From positions 20,139,001 to 20,203,000 of the forward strand of contig OX327706.1 in the NCBI GenBank assembly GCA_946807835.1: DNA of 64,000 bases. The letters are read 5' to 3'. Shown piece after piece: positions 38,256 through 49,425 of the stretch. Position numbers and translations under genes: made by a program. How positions within the stretch are numbered: position 1 is the first letter of the stretch; each line of letters starts with the position of its first letter. Origin of the DNA: Ailanthus altissimus. Taxonomy: Eukaryota; Streptophyta; Magnoliopsida; Sapindales; Simaroubaceae. The notes beneath the pieces were generated by a model. It was not told the DNA's origin and ran no database searches. It saw only the letters and a list, made by a program, of their open reading frames with translations.

Positions 38256-38528
38256 TGTTAGAATCTTAAGAGAAATAAATAATTTGAGAGTTAAGAGTTG
38301 AGGAAAGGTATATATCTTATTTCACAAATGAGAATGTCTATTTATAGGCTTACAAACAAACTGAAATTGCTAAAAAATTCTAAACTGCTATTAGATTTTA
38401 TTAGAATTACTTCTACTAATTGAAGAACAGAAAATTAAGGAGTAAGAATCTGATATGAACCACTAGCAAAGATTAAGTCTAACTAAGACTTTTTCAAACT
38501 TCAAGGCAAACTCTCATGAGTTCTAACA
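38256..38528 (-). repeat. 5' LTR of the Copia element
   Basis: 273 bp, TGTTAGAATC to CTAACA on the plus strand, adjacent to the primer-binding site. This makes it the upstream LTR of a minus-strand element. Confidence 0.93.
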
Positions 38529-39275
38529 TATTTTTTATGACTATCATAACGCCACATTAGTGAATCCCCCACATTTCCATCGGATATTGGCAGTCCTAAT
38601 ATCAGTTTTGTCTCCTTTTACTGAACAAATGTGAAATGAGTGGCGTATTACAAAGTCCTTAAAGAAGTTTAAGACCTGCCACAGTAAACTCAGGAGGGAT
38701 AAGGGGTAGAAGCAACCTTAAATGTCAGAGGGTGGGCAGCTATGGATCCTGAGTCATCGAAACTGAATCACCATGTCCAATTCTCCATCGTGACCCTTGA
38801 AGGATAAGTTCTCTACTCCATATTAGGTTATGCCACACAACAGAAGTTGACTGTGGAACCGATGCGGATAATAGAGAAGACTCTGTGAAATAGCGGCCTT
38901 TAAGAACCCTAGCCATAAAAGAATTCAGCTCCTTTAAAATTCTCCAACACTATTTCGCCAACATTGCCTTATTAAAGAGGCAAAGGTCACGAAAACCTAG
39001 CCCTCCCGAACTCTTATTCCTACATAAAAGCTCCCACTTACACTAATGGAGCTTCTTAGCCTCTTCATCCCCACCCCACCAGAAACGAGTAGATAAACCA
39101 TATAAATCACAAATCAAAGCCACCGAGAGTCTGAATAAGCTCATGGAGTAAGTAGAATGGCTTGAATAACTACCTTGCTAAGAATAGCTCAACAAATTAA
39201 ACGCCCTTTTCAACCATTCAACTTTCTCCTTAAGCTTAGCCAATAACCTAAGTAATGAAGATTCAAGAGATATAG
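38529..39275 (-). pseudogene. LINE fragment: end of the reverse transcriptase domain (5' part)
   Basis: The minus strand reads QAILLTP (the usual 'QAIPTY' position), then RNKSSGGLGFRDLCLFNKAM, then LAK, a stop, CWRILKELNSFMARVLKGRY. This is the conserved 'GGLGFRDL...FNKAMLAKQ.WR' region after the RT core of plant LINEs. It is the upstream continuation of the fragment at 32875-33922, separated by the Copia insertion. I cannot follow the RT core further upstream than about 39240, so the LINE may be 5'-truncated close to the solo LTR. Confidence 0.8.
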
Positions 39276-42091
39276 TGTAACATCCCAAATTTCACATCTA
39301 TAACATAAGTCAAATGGAGGATGCTACTAATTCTATTACAGAACCAAAGTATCATATTTTACACTTTCTATGAAAATTCATCAAATATTTATTCATCAAA
39401 CTAAAGGTTCTTAATATCTCGCCACATAAAGACAAAAGATAAATCTCTAAAATAACGCTCCAACTTTTGAATCATTCTTAAAACTTAAGAAAATCAAAAC
39501 TTAAATTACTAGAGATATAATTTTCTCTTATTAAGCAATAGATAACTTCCTGATTGCCTAACTCTAACTCTAAGGTAACTCACCAGGCTAAAAATTAATC
39601 TGCAAAAATGTTAATGACGAAGGGTGAGTCGTCGACTCGGTAAGTAAAACATTTATAATATATTAGGGTTCTTGTTTGAAAGGCTACAAGCATTTTTAAA
39701 ATATAATTAATAATATCAATAAAATATTTTAATTTCAAATTTATCACAGTAAAATTCTTTAATATCATACATTAATATCAATTCGATAACAATTCTTGTA
39801 AACTTTCATATAAAAAGGTAAACAGAGGTTGCTCATATTATATAGTATCGCCTGTACCCCCGGTGACCCGGCCAATATCAGAATCTTATAATGTCACTTG
39901 TACCTCCGGTGACCCAACCAATAATCATTGTAGTGTACACTTTCAGAAAGGATACCGGCTAGTCTAAATTATATATCATGCAATCGTTCAATATCATATA
40001 ACTATAAATAATGAGCTAAAATATTTTCTTTAAATTTCAGATTCAGTAATTAATTTATTTCAAATATCATAACTTCAATTCTTTCATTATAACATAGCTT
40101 GCAACAATTTTGTAAACAATATTCAATTAACTCAAAATCGAACCTGTAATTTTGAGTTATCGTATAGAGATCTATAATTTTGCATCTTGTTTAAAAAGGT
40201 GTTTAAAAGCTATAGACAAATCATTTATTTGAAAACTTCAAAATAATAGATAAACTTTAAAGATATATTCATTCTTTGACCAAAATCAATGAAAAGTAAT
40301 TTAATTGGAAAACTATAAACAAGTTTTCGAAATAAACAAATTATAAATATTTTTAAGCATTTTCTATATTTCGAATATCACAATAATAATATTTCTTATT
40401 TAAAAACAAAATGAATACATTATGAATGAAGTTACTTACCTCAACAAAAGTGAAATACCTCAAAGAATATCTCTACTTATCCGAATACCGCAAGTATCCT
40501 ATTCATCAAGATAACAATTAATTACCTATCATAATCATTCTCTAACTAGATATATCTCTCAACTTATGACTATTCTTTTATCTATTTTAGTATTGAACAA
40601 TAAATACTCCAAAATTCGTATCTCATATTTTGTATATCAAATTCATATAAAATCTGTTCTCATCTATAGTAGATACATAAAGCTTCAACATATAATTTAT
40701 TTGGAATATTTGGTTTAACAAAACTATTAAAACCAAATTAATATTTTTGTTTGACATAATCTGTCAAATAGTTTTTGTATGTGAACATAGTTCATAAGTT
40801 AGTTCATAAAATATTTTATAGTTGTCTAAATATTATGAAATTAAAACTGGAATACCTAGACATTATAAAAGTCATTATATAAAATTTTAGAATTTTTTAA
40901 AATCATTTGATAGGTGAAACTATTTTCTAAATTCAGGTTTACTGCTGAAATTTTTGTTTTCCAGCATTACAGTCACTATTTTAGAAATTCATATAAAATT
41001 AAATTCTTGAAAATTTTCAGTGAAACAAAATTCTTCAAAATTCTTATTGTGTTAGCTTTTAAATAGTAAAAATATTGCTATAAAATTACATGTGTATAAA
41101 TATAGTTTATTCAACGAATTATACATGTAGTTGAATTCTTTATTTTTCTAATATCCCACTTATTACATATATATAAATATATATATTCAAAAATCAAAAC
41201 TAAAGAGTTCTTGATAAAAATCAAGGCTTTAAATAATCATTATGAAGTATAATTCATTTAAAAGAATCATATTTAAAATAATTATTTAAAATGTCAATTT
41301 AGTTATAGCAATACACTACTTATAAACTTAACACATAATTTTCACATAATCTCTTCTCAATTCTATTCTACGTAACCTTTTTATAAACCATTTTTATTGC
41401 CATTTCATCATAAAAATATGTTAATTAAGGATGAACCTTACATAATTATAAAAAATATAATTAAAGAAATTATAGCATGGAAATGAGAAACATAACTGTG
41501 AGTAAGATTTCACTTAATACTTAACTATCTTCTTCTCCTTCCTTTTCAATCAATACTTGATTGTTTTATAACTTAACACTCTCAACTCACATACACACTC
41601 TAGTTTTTGATTCTTTTCAATCAATTTCTATATTTTTTCTCACATACACACAATCTATTTATAATATTTATTTTAGTGATACATGATGATAAATCTACTC
41701 ACTTATGGTGAACATATTAGGTTTGTAAATGAGTCATCATATTAGGTAATTGTTTGCTAAGTATTTGTGTTAGGTCATATTCATCACTAAGCATAACCTT
41801 ATCTAAGTATATATATAAGAGTTATTGATGAATAAGTCATTAAGATAGGATCAATTTAGGTACTTGCTTGCTAAGTGTTTGTGTTAGATCATTTTCATCA
41901 CTAAGCATAACATTATCTAAACATATGTATAAGTTATTGATGAATGAGTTATTAAGATAGGATCAAATTAGGTACTTGTTTGTTAAGTATTTATGTTAGG
42001 TCATAGTCATCATCAAGTATAACATTATCTAAGCATATGTATAAGTTACAAAATATAATTTAGAGAATGCTTATAAATTTAGTGTATTACA
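39276..42091. mobile_element. Solo LTR of a retrotransposon, 2816 bp
   Basis: Begins TGTAACATCCCAAATTTCAC and ends AGTGTATTACA, with matching TGTAA/TTACA termini. It is flanked by an exact 5-bp target duplication TATAG (39271-39275 and 42092-42096). No coding sequence lies inside. The ends resemble those of the solo LTR at 22490-24997 (TGTCAC...ATTACA), so both may come from related Ty3-type elements. CGGTGACCC(G/A) occurs twice near 39860-39910, typical of the internal repeats in such LTRs. Confidence 0.85.
41744..42055. repeat. Three tandem copies of about 113 bp inside the solo LTR
   Basis: Copies start at AGGTA at 41744, 41858 and 41970. Each carries TTGNTTGNTAAGT, TTAG(G/A)TCAT, ATCATCAAGTATAAC or ATCACTAAGCATAAC, ATTATCTAA and GTTATTGATGAAT blocks. 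Tandem copies near LTR ends are common in plant elements. Confidence 0.75.
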
Positions 42092-42096
42092 TATAG

Positions 42097-42705
42097 CAAG
42101 GAGATGAATTTTTTAGTCACTGAATCGTATTTTTTTTAGAAAGTAGTCACATTTCACATGTGATATTTAATTTGACTAGTAATTAATTAATTAATATATA
42201 TAATTAAACACTAATTTACATTCCAACATATATGAAAATTGAGATGTTTCACCTCATAAGTCATAGATGTAATATTTAGTATGTTATATATAGACAAAGC
42301 ATGTGTTTAACAAGACTTGCAATCTCATGTCATTGTTGGATTTGGATTCTTTTAGTACAGAACTTCGCAGGATGTTCATGATGAATTAGATCTAACTTTT
42401 CTTTTCCTTCTTTTCTGAAAGAACATGATGCTAAACGAACGGCCTTACGATCTCCCTCTATCTCTATGTATGTTAATATTATGTATAAAATCTCATGAAA
42501 TTAAAAACGATATTGTTTTAATTCTAAACAAATAAAAAATTAAAACAACATCGTTTTAATTTAAACTAATTAAAATAATATCGTTTCAATGACGTCCCTA
42601 TTTATGAAGTATAGACGTCTGAATCTAACAATTATATATATTCATACAAAGTACAAACTAACATGATATTATTGTATATTGACACAACTCAAATTTTTTA
42701 TTCCC

Positions 42706-42739
<34 letters not shown>

Positions 42740-43500
42740 ATTTTTTTTCCGAGAGCTTACAGAATTTTTTTTTCTATTTTATGAAGATTAAACTCACCTA
42801 TAACCTAATTGAAAAATTTATTCCTAAAAATGGATGATTGTGGTCATGTTGTAGTTTAATGATAACTAACAACTTTCAATTATTGTATTCAAAAATCCCT
42901 CCTAAACTCGTTAAAAAAATTCATATTCAGAGAAACAAAGACTAAAATCTGAACTCTCAATTCAAGAACCATATAACTCAAGACTAGTTATCCATTTATT
43001 CCCATGAATTATATTAAATTTTGTGGTTTTTTTTATAAATAATTTTATCAACTAATATTTTATGTTAAGTTTGTTTATACACAATAATTTTTATAAAGAC
43101 TTTGTATCCTTAATATTATTCATGTTATATAGATATCATTAATTTGTTAGTCCCACCTAATGCATGTCAATGTCAGATGAAAATCAGTTTACAATTGATT
43201 AATATTTAAAATATACAAATTCAGAAAGAAAAAAAAAGGAAAAAAGAAAGCAGAATTGTCACTAACAAATAAGGAAGCAAAACAAATGCAAGCCAGAAAT
43301 AAATTAGCTGGACCCTGGTCTACTGAAACAGCCAAAACAAAAGAAAAGTTATCGTCATTTTCAGTTTCCAGTTTACCAATTGGCGCAGGCATAAATCATG
43401 ATACAACATCGATAGTGACCGTTGAAATCGTTAGGGACGTTGAAGTTTAGATGAAAAAGCGGGAAACCGCGTGAGTGTACCTTTTTTTCCCCATTAAAAT
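42097..43500. other. Intergenic spacer, no gene seen
   Basis: AT-rich, with homopolymer tracts and a TA microsatellite. The open frames at 43189-43450 overlap on both strands and have no recognised domain. Confidence 0.55.
42708..42736. repeat. (TA)n microsatellite
   Basis: About 14 uninterrupted TA units. Confidence 0.95.
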
Positions 43501-43539
43501 AAAAACGAACGATTACAAATTGTATTTAATTAACGGTTC

Positions 43540-43557
43540 TGACGTGCGTCTGAGTCA
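43540..43557 (+). promoter_or_regulatory. bZIP-type motifs upstream of the BTB-TAZ gene
   Basis: TGACGTGC (43540-43547) followed by TGAGTCA (43551-43557) match the as-1/ACGT and GCN4-like targets of plant bZIP factors. They lie roughly 350 bp upstream of the likely first leader exon. Close pairing makes them more credible than single hits, but function is inferred. Confidence 0.35.
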
Positions 43558-43799
43558 GCTTCGATAAATCACGCACGTTGGTTTAGCCTCCTATATTCTT
43601 CGACCCCACAACTAGACTTTAGACTAACAGATAGACAAATCTATAAAGCTGTAATGAATGTGCACAAATTGTCTTTGTGTTCCTCAAGACACGGATATTC
43701 TTTCAAGCCCTCACATTTTTTGAGGGGAATAATTTGTATCAGCCGCTGTCTGTTTAAATAACTTTATCAGCTGCTGTGTGTCTGGCGTTGGCTGAAATC

Positions 43800-45314
43800 C
43801 TTTTTCTTTTTAAATTCTTCGAAGGAAGTGATTCTATTTCTAGCTTCAATATTTCCAAGGGCGGCTGCATTACGTGAATCATTGTCGTTAATTTTTTTTC
43901 TCCTCTCGAAGATCAAAGAAAGGTGGGTGTGTGTGTTTAAGAGAGACCTTTTTATTTTTTAATATGATTATTTGTGTTGGATCCTGATTCTACAAGCTGG
44001 ATTCCCAGATTATGATTTTTGTATATGATTCGTGATAATGACTCTTATAGGTATTGATTAATTTGTAGGAAATGATGATGATGATTTCACTTGTAGAGGG
44101 TGTGATTTTTTTTGTAAATTGTTGATTATATATGCAAATGCTATTGTCAAAAGAATGCAGACATGACAGAACAAAGAGAGCATAGTTCTGAAAACGATGA
44201 TTATGGCATGTTTTTATGCTCTTTTAGGTGCATTGTCTCTTTCTCAACTTGTATTAATATAATCTGTCCCTATCAGATTAACAAATTGACATACATAAAT
44301 GTTTGAGTTAGGCAATCTCTATCATCAACCACATTATTTTTGTAAGTTCAGCAATTTGAGCTGCATATGCCTTTTCTTTATCCGTCAAAAGTTTATGATA
44401 AATAAATGTTGTATTTGGTATTATGTGCAGTTGTCTGATCTGGCTGTATTACAATAAAAATGGCAGAAACTCGGGCATTTTCATGCCAGAAGATTGCAAA
44501 TTATGGCTTGTTCCTATTCCGTAAGGTTCAAGTAAAAAATCTTGCAATTTTGATCTATAAATTCTGTTAATCTCAAGCTGTTGGTTCCATTTTAAGTCAT
44601 TTGTGTTAAAAAATTATCGTGGAATATTTTGTCTCTCATATATTTATTTATACAGAAATCTGAAAAAGGTAAATTTCAAGTTTGGTGGGTCGTAGCCTTG
44701 TGCACCAACTCCTATAATGGCCAGATCTGAATAACAGATCATTATTGATTTATCAAGTTGGGAACAAGTTATTAGGTTGTTTTTTCTATTACAATTTGAT
44801 GATTTAAATATTTTCACCTAAGTGTTTGAATGAAACTGATCTGCAATTTATCTGGCATATTCATCCTCTTGAGATGTGAATAAAATTTTGTTTTATACAA
44901 CTGTCATCACCAAGACAGACAGATTAATCGACTGGGCAAACGACTAAGCATAACTTAAAAGCATTTCAGATCATGTCTTCTGTTTGAAACTTCTTTAGAT
45001 TATATTAAAATTTTAAATGGTATTGTTGGGGTATGTTCTTTTGAGATTAGCCTTTAAGGACTATTAGTTTCTCCATATGTTATCATTATTTACATTGATC
45101 ACTAGATCTTGTGTGTATGTTCGTTGTTCTATTGAATTATTACACAGAACTTGAACTTGGTCATTGTAGGTCAAAGGCGTGTTGATGAAATTTGTCTCAA
45201 CAAATGTGAAAGAATCCACCCTTAAAGTTCAGCTTGTTCCGTTGTTGAGTGCCGAAATTTGATTTTGGTTGTTCTTCAATTATCCAGAAAAGTATCTTAA
45301 AGAGATTATTAGAT
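43800..45314 (+). other. 5' leader of the BTB-TAZ gene with two introns
   Basis: A first non-coding exon probably ends at 43922 (AAAG|GTGGGT). A second runs 44431-44520 (acceptor TTATGTGCAG, donor GTAAGG). The third begins at 45170 (acceptor TCATTGTAG) and continues into the coding sequence at 45315. Introns in the leader are a normal feature of plant regulatory genes. Transcription start is not determined. Confidence 0.5.
44460..45225 (+). CDS. Intron-split upstream ORF in the BTB-TAZ leader
   Basis: An ATG at 44460 opens a frame beginning MAETRAFSCQKIANYGLFLF. If the good donor at 44521 (GTAAGG) is joined to the acceptor before 45170, the frame continues as RQRRVDEICLNKCERIHP and stops at 45223-45225, giving 38 aa. 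A second donor at 44526 would give a 52-aa peptide ending at 45260-45262. Unspliced, it stops within 60 bp. In all cases the frame closes before the main ATG at 45315, so it could repress or tune translation. The peptide is not a domain I recognise. Whether it is conserved is untested. Confidence 0.4.
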
Positions 45315-47627
45315 ATGGATGATGCTTGTGCGGGATCTCACTTACCTCCCAAGGGTGTTGTCCCTCCATTACCTCGGCCACCAACCAGTTATCACCAAAA
45401 GGGACTAGTTATGAATGGATTGCCTTTAAGAGGGTACTGCTGTGTCTCTTCTGCAGCAAAGGATTTGTGGGAGCGGCTCTTTGATTCGGGCTATAAAGCA
45501 GACGTTACTATTTACACTGATAATGATGGCATCGTCTATGCGCATGCTGATGTTCTTGTAAGTCTTTTCAGGCCCATCCTTGTTTGATGACAGTAAAAGA
45601 TTTTCTTTGTGCTCAATGGTGGTCACGCTTGATGAACAAGAAGATGACTCAGAGATTGTTGGAGAGGGTCAGAATGATACGAAAAATTACATAGAAAATA
45701 ATCACTTGTGTATGAAGATTTAGAGTTTTGGAAATCCTTTACTTCATTGAATATAGATTTGATTGTTATCTGCAGATCAATGGTCTAAGTAAGTAAATTC
45801 TTCTGTTTGTTACTGCTATTTGAGATCATATAAATGCACAACATAGGACAAGCTTATGATGTAGGCATCAATAACCAAATAAATATTTTGCCAGTTTGCT
45901 GTCTTGCCTGGCTTCAACTGAATGTTTATGCTTTATAATTGTTTTTGGATTGGGATTTGGTTAATATGTATTTAGTTGTCACAGTGAAATGAAAGTAATT
46001 TGTAGGATCGATATCTATGTAACCCCTTAAACACCCTAGTTTAATCATATTGTTTATAATGAGATGGGCTGTTTGCCAACAGGGCATGGCTTCTCCTGTG
46101 ATGAAAGGCATGTTGAAACAATCAAAACGCCATGGGCGACGGCGTTCTCTCACAATCCATGGTGTTCCACAGGATGCAGTTCGAGTTTTCATACGATTCT
46201 TGTACTCTTCCTGGTAACTATTGTTTCCTAATTGATTCAGTAATAGGCTTAATATAACTTGACGTTATAAAGACCTCTGCATATATGTAGAGGCCTAATG
46301 GGATACTAAAGCTTGATCAGTTTCATTTTCAATCGACTACTACGTGAACGGTTAAATGCCAAAATTCATGTTAAAAACCAAGTTAAATTCTATGGTTATT
46401 TGAACCTTTCAGTCACTAGCGAGCGAGGATGTCTAAATACTCGTCCATATTAATTTTTTAACCAAACTGATTAACCAAAAATCTTCACCTGTTTCTTGGA
46501 GACGGATATATATGTATATGTAGACAACTTTCAAATAGCTGTGTTTTCATTTCACCATTGTTCTGCCATCTGCTAATTGTTAATGGTATTTCATTTGTAG
46601 TTATGAGAAAGCGGATATGGAGGATTATGTCTTGCATCTGTTGGTTCTATCTCATGTGTTTGTGGTTCCCCATCTAAAGAGGGAGTGTGAACAGCAGCTA
46701 GAGTATGGTTTGCTCACAACAGAGAATGTAGTTGATATCTTTCAGCTGGCATTGTTGTGCGATGCCCCTCGGCTTAGCCTCATTTGCCACCGTATGATCC
46801 TGAGGAACTTTAAGACTGTTTCTTTTACTGGTGGATGGAAAGTCATGAAGCGGAGCCATCCAGTGCTCGAAAAAGAACTTCTGGAGTCTGTCGTTGTAGA
46901 AGATAATGTAAAGCTTTTTTTTTTTTGAAAAAAAAAATTGTTCTCTTTTCCTTGATATAAAAAGTGCTTAAGCCCCTCACCCACATACATTCTGATTCAA
47001 GTATGAATCTATTAATTTTCAGAGGCAAAAGGAGAGGAACAAAAAGTTAAATGAGAGGAAGATATATTTGCAATTATATGAAGCTATGGAGGCTCTTGTT
47101 CATATATGTAGAGATGGTTGCCGGACAATCGGCCCACATGATAAAGATTTCAAAGAAGACCAGCCACCTTGTAATTACGCAGCCTGCAAAGGACTCGAAT
47201 TGCTTGTCCGCCATTTTGCCGGTTGCAGGCTGAGAATCCCCGGTAAATGCATTCATTGCAAGAGAATGTGGCAGCAGTTGGAGTTACACTCTCGTCTCTG
47301 CGCTGATTCAGATGTTTGCAGGGTTCCTTTATGCAGGTTAATATTTTCAAAACTTTTAAGATTCATACACTTGAGCATTAACATGATATTTTCAGGAAGT
47401 AATTTTAATAGAGTTTATATTTTCTCGTTGCATATATGTAATGTAATGCCTCTTGAAACTTTCAACTAACTATAGGAATCTGTCATTGCAGGAATTTCAA
47501 GGAGAGGATTGAAAAGCAAAGCAAAAAGGATGCAATCAAGTGGAGAAAACTTGTGGAAAAGATATTGAGAGCAAAGACCATTGGAGGAGCACCATTTTTC
47601 TCATGGGCACTTGCTAGCCATTCATGA
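45315..47627 (+). CDS. BTB/POZ and TAZ domain-containing protein (BT4-like)
   Basis: Plant-specific regulator of the BT family. These proteins serve as CUL3 substrate adaptors, bind calmodulin and act in hormone, nitrate and gametophyte development responses. Exons: 45315-45557, 46083-46213, 46601-46907, 47023-47336 and 47492-47627. All introns are GT-AG and in phase (0, 2, 0, 2), giving 1131 nt or 376 aa, the usual family length. The BTB domain spans about residues 55-150 ([39 protein letters not shown]). A BACK-like helical region follows ([20 protein letters not shown]). The TAZ zinc finger is at about 245-335 and keeps its His/Cys ligands ([45 protein letters not shown]). A basic tail ([18 protein letters not shown]) fits calmodulin binding. 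Start chosen at the MDDAC ATG, as the upstream frame lacks an ATG. BT4 rather than BT3 is a judgement from remembered similarity. Confidence 0.9.
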
Positions 47628-48895
47628 CAAATTAAGTCATTATAGTCCTGTAATTAGCTTTACCTATTGTGAATCAATGGCAACTGCATTCTTCTAGAAT
47701 AATGTTATCAGAAGGTTGCCAATGTTTCTCTCTATCCCAATATGAAGATCAGAGACATCACTTCCTTCTCTTCAATCCTATTTCTCTTACAGTCCTTGGA
47801 AGTTTAGAGAAAAAAAAAAGAAGAAAAAGAATTGAGACAAATGAAAATGGAATCTGTAGCTTCTGCTAAAATTGAACCACGTAGTTGTTTGGAGTTTCAT
47901 TCGCCTTAATAACATGCATCTAAATCTAATTAAGGCGCTTTCAAATATCTTAATAGAAGTTAATTCTCACTAAGAATCGCTTTCTACAAAAGCACTTTGG
48001 AGCAAATCCTAACACTCCCCAGTCACCATATCCATATGATAATAAGGCTCCATAGTTGACCTATGAAGCCCACTAATCCTAAAACAAACTATAAGTTGAC
48101 AATCTCATTGGTAGGTGTGGAAAGTGAGGCAATATGTACAAGTTCAAATTTGATTGGTCTGGTGGGTCTATTCCTCCTGAGTTCTGATGGGCATAAAATC
48201 ATTAAATTGATACTCTTCTTGTCGCATTTTGTCGGCAAGGTTCGACCATGTGGTATTCATCGGCATCCTAGACCTAAAGTGTTTTTGGTGGATCCACGGT
48301 GGGCAATTGCTCACCGAAGCATGGCATTGGCAATGTATTTAACATTTACAGCGCGATCGTTGTCAATTATTAAAAGGGTTTATTTCTGTAGGCAAAAGAA
48401 CACGTAGGCATTGATGTGAAATTAAACATAAGTTGGCGTAAATGTTGATGAAGCAATAGGATTTTGTCCATAAAGCAACGGGCCATAAAAAGTTACATTA
48501 TTGAGGTTACATTTGTCGGAGCCTTTTATTTTTCTTTTTGGAAATTTAGTTTGATATTTTTAGTATCCCAAAGCACTTGTTAAATATAAAAAAAAATAGC
48601 GCAAAGCACTTTTCTTTAATTGTAATCATATATAATGTTTAAAATAAATAAAAACGATTTTTATATTTAAAAGAGTGTATATAATTGTTGATTTAAAATT
48701 GACTTTTTAATATAATTTTGAATTAAAAAATAATAAGAATACGATAGAGATTGAGAACGTAATGGACGAACAAGATAAAGACAAAAATAGATAATTATAA
48801 ATAAAGAGGGATTCGAAACACGTAAATGACGCATCTCTATACCTTGAGGCTGCCGCACCAAACTTGGCAAAAGTTGGACACGAAGGTCGTAGTGA
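47628..48895. other. BTB-TAZ 3' flank and spacer
   Basis: The first 200-300 bp probably contain the 3' UTR. The remainder is AT-rich spacer. A less AT-rich stretch at 48060-48400 is open in one plus frame but has no recognisable domain or splice pattern. Confidence 0.5.
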
Positions 48896-49425
48896 TGTTG
48901 GGGAACCAGTTTGTGGTATCGATTTTTAGTGTTTTCTCATTTTAAGTGCGGCTCAATTTGTTTGAATCAATTTTAAACTCTTATACGATGAACTTTTATT
49001 CCAATTAAATATACAGTTTCTACGAATGCTCAAGAACCTATATAAACTCTTGTTATGCTATTTGGGTGGCATACATAAGAAAAGACATAAGTAGAACATT
49101 AAAATAGAGAGAATAGATAGTTTAAAAATTGTTTGAATGCTAAATATATAAGAGAGTACTATTATAGACTCTTAGGGAGCTTGATTTATTGTGTATTCTT
49201 TATAATATCTTGAAAGATCTTTGTGATATTGAGTGATTCATTAGTAATAACTATTAATAAAGAAGTTAGAATCTCATGATTTATCATAGATGTAAGTAAG
49301 TTGCCAAACCCATATGTTCTTTTGCCTTGTGTGTAATTGATTGTTTTTTCTATTTCTTTATGTGATCTTTTTAATTTTTGAATACTTGTGAGTGAAGATT
49401 TTTGCCTACACAAAAAACCCCAACA
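48896..49425 (+). mobile_element. Probable Copia-type solo LTR
   Basis: Begins TGTTGGGGAACC and ends AACCCCAACA, perfect TG...CA inverted ends of the style seen in plant Copia LTRs. It has a CTATATAAACTC TATA-like box near 49030. The flanking pentamers (AGTGA and AAAAG) do not match, so no target duplication supports it. No coding region is attached. Confidence 0.5.

Larger units (their letters stand above)
33923..38528 (-). mobile_element. Copia-type LTR retrotransposon, defective, inserted in a LINE
   Basis: A complete structure of 4606 bp. Two LTRs (33923-34194 and 38256-38528) both begin TGTTAGAATC and end in ACA, and are flanked by an exact 5-bp target duplication TATTT (33918-33922 and 38529-38533). 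A primer-binding site and polypurine tract are present. The gag-protease-integrase-RT-RNase H order identifies Ty1/Copia. By eye the LTRs differ at about 17 of 272 sites plus one indel, so the insertion is not recent. The internal frame is broken in many places. Confidence 0.95.

Noticed and set aside
45249..45314. Longer N-terminus for the BTB-TAZ protein
   Set aside because: The upstream in-frame codon is GTG, not ATG, and family members begin at the MDDAC position.
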